Position numbers and translations under genes: made by a program. This document shows, piece by piece, positions 54,988-64,000 of a DNA stretch of 64,000 nt (position 1 is its first letter; the number at the start of each line of letters is the position of its first letter). The DNA comes from JAJPKK01 sp963800215. GTDB lineage: Bacteria > Pseudomonadota > Alphaproteobacteria > Rhizobiales > Xanthobacteraceae. Under the pieces are notes generated by a model. That model made no database searches and was not told the origin of the DNA. It saw only the letters and a list, made by a program, of their open reading frames with translations. The stretch is taken from contig CAWCZY010000007.1 in the NCBI GenBank assembly GCA_963800215.1, forward strand, positions 868,001 through 932,000, in the 5' to 3' direction.

Positions 54988-56887
54988 TTGTTCGACGCCT
55001 TGGCCCTCACTCGCAGAGATCTGGTCCGGGGCATAGCGCTCGCCGCGCTGATGCACGGCGCGAAGGTCTCGGCGGCACCTTCGCCCGCAAGTCCTTCTCA
55101 CGGTGAAGCCGCCTGGACGCATGGCATATCCCGTCTGGGGAATCTGAAATATCCCGCCGGGTTCACGCATTTTGACTACGTCAATGCGGATGCGCCCAAG
55201 GGCGGAGCGGCGAGGCGCGCGGCGATCGGAACTTACGACAGCTTCAACATGGTTGTCGCCGGAGTGAAGGGTGATCTGGCACAGGGCATCGAGACCATCT
55301 ACGACACCCTCATGGCGCCTTCGCTGGACGAGGTCGCCAGCGAATACGAACTCATCGCCGAGGCGGTGCGCTATCCCGCCGATTTCTCCTGGGTGAGCTT
55401 CCGTTTGCGCCCTGCCGCGAAATGGCACGACGGCATAACCATATCGCCAGACGACGTCATCTATTCGCTGGAAGTATTCAAGCGGCTGCATCCTCAGCTC
55501 GCATCCTATTACCGGCACGTGGTCAAGACGGAAAAGATCGGAGCGAACGAGATTCGAATTCGTGTTCGACACCCCGGGCATTCGTGAATTGCCTCAGATC
55601 CTCGGGGAGCTCACGGTGCTGCCGAAACACTGGTGGGAGGGGGTCGACAATTCCGGAAAGCGGCGGGATATCTCGCAGACCACGCTGGAGCCTCCGCTCG
55701 GTTCCGGAGCCTATCGGATCAAGGCGTTCGAGCCGGGGCGCTCGATCGTCTACCAGCTCGTCCCGGACTATTGGGCCAAAGATCTGCCGATCAATGTCGG
55801 GGCCGACAATCTGCGCGAGCTGCGGTTCGACTACTTTCGTGATCCCAGCGTGGCCTTCGAGGCCTTCAAGGCCGGCGCACTCGACTGGCACAACGAGAAC
55901 GTCGCCAAGAACTGGGCGACGGAATACGGCTTTCCGGCGGTCTTGAGACGGCAGGTGGTGCGCGAGGAATTCCCCATCCGCAGCATCGGAACGATGCAGG
56001 CGTTCGCATTCAACATTCGGCGGCCCAAGTTCGAGGATCCACGGGTGCGGCGGGCTTTCAACTTCGCGTTCGATTTCGAAAAGATAAACCAGGAGCTTTT
56101 CTACGGGGCATACACGCGGATTTCGAGCTATTTCGACGGCACCGAATTGGCGTCTTCCGGGCTGCCGGCAGGCCGCGAGCTCGAGCTGCTGCAGGCGGTC
56201 CGCTCCATGGTGCCGCCGGACGTCTTCACCACCCCCTACTGGAACCCGCTCAACTGTGACGACGCGGCGGAGCGCGCCAATCTTTTGGAAGCGATGCGTC
56301 TCCTGTCCCAGGCCGGTTTCGAGGTGAGGGACCTCGCGCTGGTCGACCCCGAATCCGGCGAACAGATGGAAGTCGAGTTCCTGATCGGCAACCAGAGCCT
56401 CGATCGGATCGCTCTGTTCTACCAGCCGCCGCTGCAGCGTCTCGGCATCAAGGTCACGGTGCGAAGCGTCGACGATGTACAATACGTCAACCGCCTGCGG
56501 GACCGGGACTTCGATATCGTCATCGCGAACTGGGGGGAGTCGCTGACGCCCGGCAACGAGCAGCGCGACTATTGGGGCTCGCGTGCAGCCGACACGGCGG
56601 GCTCACGCAATCTGATCGGGATCAAGAACCCGGCCGTAGACGCGCTCATCGAGCGCATCGTCTTCGCCGAAAACCGGGAGGACCTCATGGCTGCGACCAA
56701 GGCGCTCGATCGCGTATTGCTATGGAACCACTACGTCGTACCCCAATGGAATTTCAACGCGGTGCGCACGGCGCGCTGGGATCGGTTCGGTCATCCGGGT
56801 GGGATGCCGAAATACGGCCTGTCGGCCTTTCCGATGCTGTGGTGGTGGGATGAGGAACTGGCGGCAAGGGTTGCCGCGCAAGCGTGA
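54988..56887 (+). pseudogene. YejA-like peptide ABC transporter binding protein (family 5), one frameshift
   Basis: From the TTG at 54988 (GGAGAAA upstream) the protein has a Tat-like leader (LTRRDLVRGIALAALMHG) and then GISRLGNLKYPAGFTHFDYV and NADAPKGGAARRAAIGTYDS, the YejA signature. A shift near 55560 passes to VFDTPGIRELPQILGELTVL. Later blocks are LGSGAYRIKAFEPGRSIVYQ, VRRAFNFAFDFEKINQELFY and IVIANWGESLTPGNEQRDYW. YejA relatives bind oligopeptides such as microcin C. No permease or ATPase genes are adjacent. Confidence 0.83.
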
Positions 56888-57001
56888 AGCGGGTGTCGCA
56901 TGCTTCGTTCGATGCAGCGCCTGTCGATCCCGGTGCGGCGCATGGACGCGGCACAGAACGGCGCATTGCCGCGTTGATCATCGGAGGCTCAGGGAAAGCT
57001 C

Positions 57002-58306
57002 ATGAGAAATTCTCATCTGATCGCCATCGGCATCGCCGCCGCCGGTCTTGCCGCAATCCCTCTGGTCGCTGCAACCAGTTCGTCGGCCCCGACCGATCTC
57101 GAGCTCATTACGGGGATCATGCAGGTCGTCGAGCGCGACTATGTCCATCCGGTCGGACCCGACCTGCTGACCAAGGATGCGCTGAAGGGGATGCTCACCC
57201 GTCTCGATCCGCACTCCGACTACATGGACGAGGGGGAGTACCGGCAGGCCCAGGCCGATATCGGCGGTAAATTCGGCGGTATCGGCATCGAAATTTCGAC
57301 CCAGGGTGGGGTACCCAAGGTAATCGCCCCAATCGACGGCACGCCGGCCGCCCAAGCGGGCATCGAACCCGGTGACCTGATCGTTTCCATCGGCCGCCTG
57401 AGCACATCTGGCATGGACCCGGCCAAGATCATCGGCGCCCTCCGCGGCAATCCCGGCACCGAAGTGACGCTCACCCTTTCTCGCGGCGAGAAGACGCCCT
57501 TCGACGTGACGTTGAAGCGGAGCATCATCCACGCGCAAAGCGTCAAATCGCGGCTCGAGCCCGACGGTCTCGGTTACGCGCGGATCAGCCAGTTCATCGG
57601 CGATACCCCCAAGGACCTCCGGCAAGCCATCGAAAACCTCCAGCGACAGGCGGGCGGACATCTCAAGGGGTTCGTTCTCGATCTGCGAAACGATCCCGGC
57701 GGCCTCCTCACGTCGGCGGTCGGCGTTGCCGGGGATTTTCTCGACGGCGGCACCGTCGTCACCATCCATGGACGGCACCACGGCGACGATCAGGTGTTCA
57801 AGTCGGACTCGAACGGCGATCTGCTGCGGGGCACACCCATGGTGGTCCTCATCAACGGCGCGTCGGCTTCCGCCTCCGAGATCGTGGCCGGCGCGCTGCA
57901 GGACCAGCACCGCGCCACGGTGATGGGCACCCAGAGTTTCGGCAAGGGGTCGGTCCAGACCATCATCCCTCTCAAAGGCCACGGCGCATTGCGGCTCACC
58001 ATCGCGCTCTATTACACCCCCAGTGGACGATCCATTCAAGGCGAGGGCATTTCGCCTGATGTCGTCGTCGAGGCGCCCAAGGACGAGCAGGTTGCCAGCG
58101 CCGCGAGGCTGAGCGAGGGCACGCTCAATGGCGCAATCTCGAATCCCGGGCCGCTCGAGCGGGCAAGCGCTGCCAAAACCGCCAAGCCGGCGGCCGGAAA
58201 GGCGGTGTACTCGCCCCCGATGAAGCCGAGATCTCATCGGAACGGCGCGGGATGCGCAGCTCCAGGCGGCGCGTTCCTATCTCGATCGAAGCGCGAGCGC
58301 GGATTG
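57002..58306 (+). pseudogene. C-terminal processing protease (S41 family, CtpA-like), frameshift near the 3' end
   Basis: Signal peptide (SHLIAIGIAAAGLAAIPLVA), N-terminal S41 block DALKGMLTRLDPHSDYMDEG, PDZ domain (GGIGIEISTQGGVPKVIAPI, AAQAGIEPGDLIVSIG), then the catalytic core: LDLRNDPGGLLTSAVGVAGD, INGASASASEIVAGALQDQH with the Ser and GTQSFGKGSVQT with the Lys. A shift near 58225 sends the first frame to a long false tail; in the other frame the protein ends DAQLQAARSYLDRSASAD at 58306, as in the family. It trims periplasmic protein C-termini. Confidence 0.85.
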
Positions 58307-58340
58307 ACCTTGCAACAGGCGATGGCCGGGGAGGATCACG

Positions 58341-59689
58341 ATGAACCAAAGCATCGACATCTCGGAATGGATCAACCGGCAAAAGATCAGCGGACTTCAG
58401 AATCCTGGTGATCTGCCTGTGCGGAGCGTGCGCGCTGGTCGAAGGTTTCGATGCCCAGAACATCGGGTATGTGGCGCCCGCCGTCATTCGCGAGTGGGGG
58501 CTTCCCCCGCATAGCTTCACCCCGGCATTCATGAGCGGGCTTATCGGGCTCCTTATCGGCTGTCTCGCGGTCGCGCCGCTCGCCGATCGCTTGGGCCGCA
58601 AAAAAGTGATCGTCGGAAGCATCGCCGCCTTCGCCGTGTTTTCCTTTCTCAGCGCAGCCGCCACGACGCTTGAAGTCGCTCAGCATCCTTCGTTTTCTGA
58701 CCGGTATCGGGATCGGAGGCGGGATGGCCAATGCCATTGCCCTCACCTTCGAGTTCTTTCCCAAGCGCAAGCGCTCGGCAATGACCGTGATCATGTTCAC
58801 CGGGTTTCCGCTCGGCGCGTCACTCGGGGGATTTCTATCGGCGTATCTGATCTCGCGGTTCGGCTGGCAAGCCGTCTTCATCTGTGGCGGCATTCTGCCG
58901 GCCGTGCTGGCCGTATTGCTCGCGATCTGGCTCCCTGAATCGATCCGCCACCTCGTCGTTCGCGGGGGGCGGACGCAGCAGCTGGCGGCGATCCTCGAGC
59001 GGATCAATCCGCGCGCGGCACTCACCGCGGATACGCGGTTCTTCGTCGCGGAGGAGCGAAGGGACGGGCTCGCGGTCGGACACCTGTTCCGGCAGGGGCG
59101 CGCGCTGGGCACCGCACTGATCTGGACCATCTTCTTCATGAGCCTGCTCGACATCTACCTGATCGCAAGCTGGCTCCCGACCCTCCTTCACGATGCCGGA
59201 CTCTCGTTGCCGGTCTCGGTCGTCATCACGGCGATGACTCAGCTGAGCGGCGTGTTCGCCTGCCTGGTGGCCGCACCTCAGCTCGACCGGCGCGGCCCCC
59301 TCTCGGTTCTGTTGCCGGCGTATCTACTGGCTGCGTTGGGCATTGCCGCGCTCGGATCCGTGGGCACGGCCGTCGGTTGGCTCATGCTTGCGGCATGCGC
59401 AGCCGGCGGCGGCATCGTCGGCGGTCAGGTCACCGCAAACGCCTATGCCGCGGCGTTTTATCCGACCTATATCCGGGCCACGGGCGTGGGCTGGGCATTG
59501 GGTATCGGCCGCGTCGGCGCAGTCGTCGGTCCCGGCGTCGGCGGCATCATGCTGGCCTTGCATTGGAGCAGGTCGAGCATCTTTATCGCCAGCGCCGTGC
59601 CGGCTCTCATCGCCGTGCTGGCGGTGCTGGCATTGATGCGCCTCGAACGGCGCAAGCTCGCCCCGCTTCCTCGCGCGGAGTTCGTCTGA
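58341..59689 (+). pseudogene. MFS transporter, aromatic-acid:H+ symporter type, two frameshifts
   Basis: Starts MNQSIDISEWINRQKISG at 58341 with GGGGAGG upstream. Shifts near 58391 and 58680 lead through FRILVICLCGACALVEGFDA to FLTGIGIGGGMANAIALTFE and FFPKRKRSAMTVIMFTGFPL. MFS landmarks are LADRLGRKKVIVGS in the 2-3 loop, SWLPTLLHDAGLSL, and YPTYIRATGVGWALGIGRVG in the second half. It resembles AAHS-family uptake of aromatic acids. It starts 35 bases after the protease, so they may share a transcript. Confidence 0.8.
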
Positions 59690-59736
59690 AAACCATCATG
59701 GTGCGTCGCCGCAATCCTGGCCCCTTTACACCACGA

Positions 59737-59759
59737 TCGGGCGCCGACGCGGCGCCCGA
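59737..59759. terminator. Perfect GC hairpin in the 59.7-60.0 kb gap
   Basis: TCGGGCGCC (59737-59745), 5-base loop, GGCGCCCGA (59751-59759), 48 bp after the MFS stop. No T run follows. The rest of 59690-59994 shows nothing else. Confidence 0.45.
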
Positions 59760-59994
59760 CGCAAGAGCGGCGAGCAATGGCCGGCCGATGTCGCCGAGTT
59801 GCCTGCGCTCCGGGCAAATGTCCAGTCCGGCGGCCCGCAGGCATCGGGGCTCATCCGATCGATCAGCTTTCTGGTGCGATTTTCCATCCCTGAGCGCCGT
59901 GCGAGAATTCCGGCGCTTCATCGCGGACGACGGAGCGAGCCCCCATGATCGGACCGCGCCGCTTATCGGACAGGCGTACAATACGTCTCGCCGA

Positions 59995-60910
<916 letters not shown>

Positions 60911-60921
<11 letters not shown>

Positions 60922-63900
60922 GATGGCTACGTTGCGCCTCCAGCACTGTCAGGAACCGGCTCAGATTGAACGAATTGACGATGACGCGCAGGTCCTTCAC
61001 GAATGCCCCGTGCTCCGGGGAGTTGGTTTCGATCTCGGCCAGCTTGGCATTGATCCCGCGGACGTGGCCGATCTGGCCGAGGTGGATGAGCGCTTCGATC
61101 TCGCCGAGCGGCGGTCCTTTGCCGTTTTGCGGCGGCGCGGCGGGCGGCGGCGGCGGCGCGTCGGGGCCCACACCGGTCGTCCATTTGATGTCGAGCAAGG
61201 TCTGGAATTTTTCCAGCATCTGCCGCAGATCGAGCGGCTTGATCATGTAGTCGTCATAGACGCGATCGGGCTCGAATTCGCGTTCCTTTTCCATCGTGAT
61301 CGCCGAAAGCATGATGATCGCCGGGCGCTCCCGCTTCGATTGGCGCAGCAGCCGCGCGACGGTCCATCCGTCCATGTCCGGCATCGAAACATCCAGCAGG
61401 ATCAGGTTGGGCCTGCATTCGTTCACCAGCGACAGGCACGCCGCGCCATTCGCCGCGGCGAAGACGTTGAATCCCAGCGGCTCCAGCAGCTCGCGCACGA
61501 GATCGCGGTGGACCTGATCGTCATCGACGACGAGGATGGTCTGACGCGGCCCCTCATAGCCGCGCACGCGATGCTCGATCGGCGGCGCGGTGCGCGGACG
61601 CGGCACCTCGGAGAGCAGCAGCTTGACCTGGAACACGCTGCCTTTGCCGGGCTCGCTGCGCACGGTGATCTCGCCGCCCATCGTCTCCGCCAGCATCCTG
61701 GTGATGGTGAGGCCCAATCCGGTCCCCGCCGCATTGGCCTGGCCGAGATGGGCGCGTTCGAACGGCTGGAAGATGCGCTCGAGATCGCCCGCGCCGATGC
61801 CGATCCCGGTGTCCTCGACCTCGAAACGGGCGACCTGATTGCGGTAGAGCACGCGCATGATCACGCGGCCGGAATCGGTGAACTTGATCGCGTTGGACAA
61901 GAGGTTGATCAGGATCTGCCGCAGCCTGTTCTCGTCGGTATAGACCGCGACGGGAAGCCGGTCCGACGCCAGGAAAACGAATTCGATGCCTTTGGTGCCG
62001 GCCTGCAGCCGGAACATGTCGACGAGCTGATCGAGGAACTCGCGAAGGCGCACTTCGTTGCGGTTGAGATGGAACCGGCCGGCTTCGATCTTGGAGATAT
62101 CGAGCAGGCCGTCGATCAGGCCGGACAGGTATTCCGCATTGCGGCGGACCACCCGGATCGCATCGAGGCGGCGCACCGGAATGGCCGGGATCGCGCTCCA
62201 GGATCTGGGCGTAGCCGACCACCGCATTGAGCGGCGTGCGCAGCTCATGGCTCAGCCCGACCACATAGCGGCTCTTCGCCTTGCTGGCGGCTTCCGCGGA
62301 TTCCTTGGCCTGCTGCAGCTTCGCGTCGGTGCGCTTGTGGGCCTCGATCTCCTGCATCAGCAGCTCGGTCTGGCGCTCGGTTTCCTCCTCGGCGACGCGG
62401 CGGCTTTCATGCACGAGCACGAACACCCACGCCGCTATGGCGGCGATGATCGAGAGAATGAAGAACACCGTCCACAGCGCCGACTTGAGGATGCCCTTCT
62501 GCACGTTCGATTCGAACGAGACCTGGAAATAGACGAAGGTGAGGACGGCGCCGATGATCGCGGCGAACAGCAGGAGAACGCCGACATACTGGCTGATGTC
62601 GGTGTTCATCGCTTTGACGACGCTTGACGGCAAGGTGCGGTCGATCCAGCCGCCGATCTGGTTCGCGAGCCTCGCCTCCGGCTTGCAGCAATCGTGGCAG
62701 CGGGTTTCGAGCGAGCAGCACAGCGAGCAGATCGGTCCGGAGTAGGCGGGGCATTGCGCCATGTCCTCGGGCTCGAAGGAAAGCTCGCAGATGCAGCAGC
62801 GCACCGTGGACGCGGCGGCAAACGTCCACGGCTTGCGCGCCAGGTAGAACTTGCCGCCGGTGGCATAGGCGATGGCGGGCGCGGCGACGAAAGCGGTCGC
62901 CAGGGCGAGGAAGCTCGCCAGCGCCTGCAGGGTGGTGCCGAACACGCCGGAGTAGCCGAGTATCCCGGCGCTGGTCGCGAGGATCATGGCGCCGACGCCG
63001 ACCGGATTGATATCGTAGAGGTGGGCGCGCTTGAACTCGATGAAGGGCGGGCTCAGCCCCAGCGGCTTGTTGACGACGAGGTCGGCGACGAGGGCCCCGA
63101 CCCAGGCCACCGCGACGATCGAATACAACCCGAGAATGTGCTCGAGCACCTGGAAGATTCCGAGCTCCATCAGCAGCAGCGCGATCGCCACGTTGAACAC
63201 CAGCCAGACGACGCGCCCGGGATGGCTGTGGGTCAGCCGCGAGAAGAAGTTCGACCACGCGATCGAGCCCGCATAGGCATTGGTGACGTTGATCTTGATC
63301 TGAGAAATGATGACGAAGGTGCAGGTGAAGGCGAGCGCCAGCGGCGGGGAGGAAAACACCGACTGGAACGCGACGAGATACATCTGCGTCGGTTCCGCGG
63401 CCTTCTCGACCGGAACGAAATGACGGACCGCGAGATAGGCGAGGAACGAGCCCGCCAGCAGCTTCAGCAAGGCCCGGCAGGATCCATCCCGGCCCGGCCG
63501 CGAGAAAGGCGGTCCACCAAGCGGCGGGCCGGCCGGCGCTACGGGGCGGCAGGAAGCGCAGAAAATCGACCTGCTCGCCGATCTGCGCGATGAGCGAGAA
63601 CACCACCGTCGAGGCCGCGCCGAACAGCAGGAGGTTGAACGACTGGCCGTCGGCTCCCGCGCGGCCGCCATAATGCGTCCAGCCCTTCGAACGAGCCGGC
63701 GTCGGACATGGCGATGAACGCGAAGGGCAGGATATGGAGCACGAGCCAGATCGGCTGGGTCCAGAGCTGAAGCCTGCTGATGAAGGTGATGCCGTGGGTG
63801 ACGAGCGGAATCACCACGACCGAGCTGACGATGTAGCCGAGGAAGAGCGGAACGTGGAACCACAACTCCAGGGCGAGCGACATGATCGCCGCCTCGATCG

Positions 63901-64000
63901 CAAAAAACAGAAACGTGAAGGAGGCATAGATCAGCGACGTTATGGTCGAGCCGATATAGCCGAAGCCGGCTCCGCGCGTGAGGAGATCGATGTCGACCCC
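60911..64000 (-). pseudogene. Permease-fused hybrid histidine kinase, 5' end outside window, three frameshifts
   Basis: The frame enters from the right edge (RGAGFGYIGSTITSLIYASF), an NCS1 cytosine/allantoin-permease-like membrane part with IKINVTNAYAGSIAWSNFFS and LYDINPVGVGAMILATSAGI. Next comes a Cys cluster (RCCICELSFEPEDMAQCPAY, ICSLCCSLETRCHDCCKPEA), two helices (YVGVLLLFAAIIGAVLTFVY), a coiled-coil stretch, HisKA with the phosphorylated His in GLSHELRTPLNAV, an HATPase domain (NLLSNAIKFTDSG, GTGLGLTITRML) and a receiver (VVDDDQVHRDLV, LLDVSMPDMDG, IKPLD). Shifts fall near 63690, 63480 and 62195. Domains continue in family order across all three, so it is probably one intact kinase with base errors. 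It likely signals to the overlapping regulator gene. Confidence 0.82.

Noticed and set aside
54563..55034. Frames on both strands in the 54.5-55.0 kb gap
   Set aside because: No similarity, poor starts, and the minus-strand frame is only an upstream extension of the real 80-residue gene.
59737..59759. GC hairpin as an attachment site or CRISPR-like repeat
   Set aside because: It is single-copy and not near an integrase or cas gene.

Overview
The window reads as chromosomal DNA of a GC-rich alphaproteobacterium, most likely Hyphomicrobiales (Rhizobiales) near Bradyrhizobium, Rhodoplanes or Pseudolabrys. The main evidence is a phyR/nepR general-stress locus with GGAAC-N16-CGTT (EcfG-type) promoters, an HpnN-type hopanoid transporter, several orphan TctC (Bug) binding proteins, Rhizobiales-style intergenic palindromes, and coding DNA with strong GC bias. 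No rRNA, tRNA, CRISPR array, prophage or plasmid function was found. One insertion sequence (ISAs1-like) is present.

Layout. 0-2.5 kb: 3' part of a TPR/O-GlcNAc-transferase-like (SPINDLY, GT41) gene and an MBL hydrolase. 2.6-10.9 kb: SemiSWEET transporter, exported Ntn-type hydrolase, exported amidohydrolase, large exported alpha/beta hydrolase flanked by inverted repeats, Tat-exported MmgE/PrpD protein with an in-frame TAG, CBS-BON protein. 11-19.7 kb: GntP permease, patatin, AI-2E-type permease, membrane metallophosphoesterase, LapA-like protein, Tat-signal cytochrome P450 and a dihaem cytochrome c. 19.8-25.4 kb: acetyltransferase, type-B carboxylesterase, the IS, a GT1-like glycosyltransferase and its TetR regulator. 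25.5-36.6 kb: three TctC receptors among aroE, ispG, a CDF-like membrane protein, a Tat-exported deaminase-type amidohydrolase and an FAD fumarate-reductase/tricarballylate-dehydrogenase-like gene. 36.7-42.6 kb: two divergent secreted amidohydrolases and a saccharopine-dehydrogenase-family/ALDH7 pair (lysine breakdown), all with many frameshifts. 42.7-49.2 kb: small exported proteins, dihaem cytochrome, phyR/nepR, MFS transporter, peptidoglycan-binding protein. 49.4-59.7 kb: ABC exporter, Cys-rich-repeat protein, HpnN transporter, YejA-like binding protein, S41 protease, MFS transporter. 60-64 kb: LuxR-type response regulator overlapping a permease-fused hybrid histidine kinase that runs off the window.

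The biology suggested is a soil- or rhizosphere-type heterotroph with a large exported hydrolase repertoire (amidohydrolases, esterases, patatin) and many solute receptors, under envelope and general-stress control. About a dozen genes are split by single-base frameshifts or a nonsense codon, with the heaviest density at 34-42.6 kb. Most resolvable events are one extra base in an otherwise well conserved protein. This pattern fits assembly or sequencing error at least as well as pseudogenisation, so interrupted genes are typed pseudogene here with that caveat.
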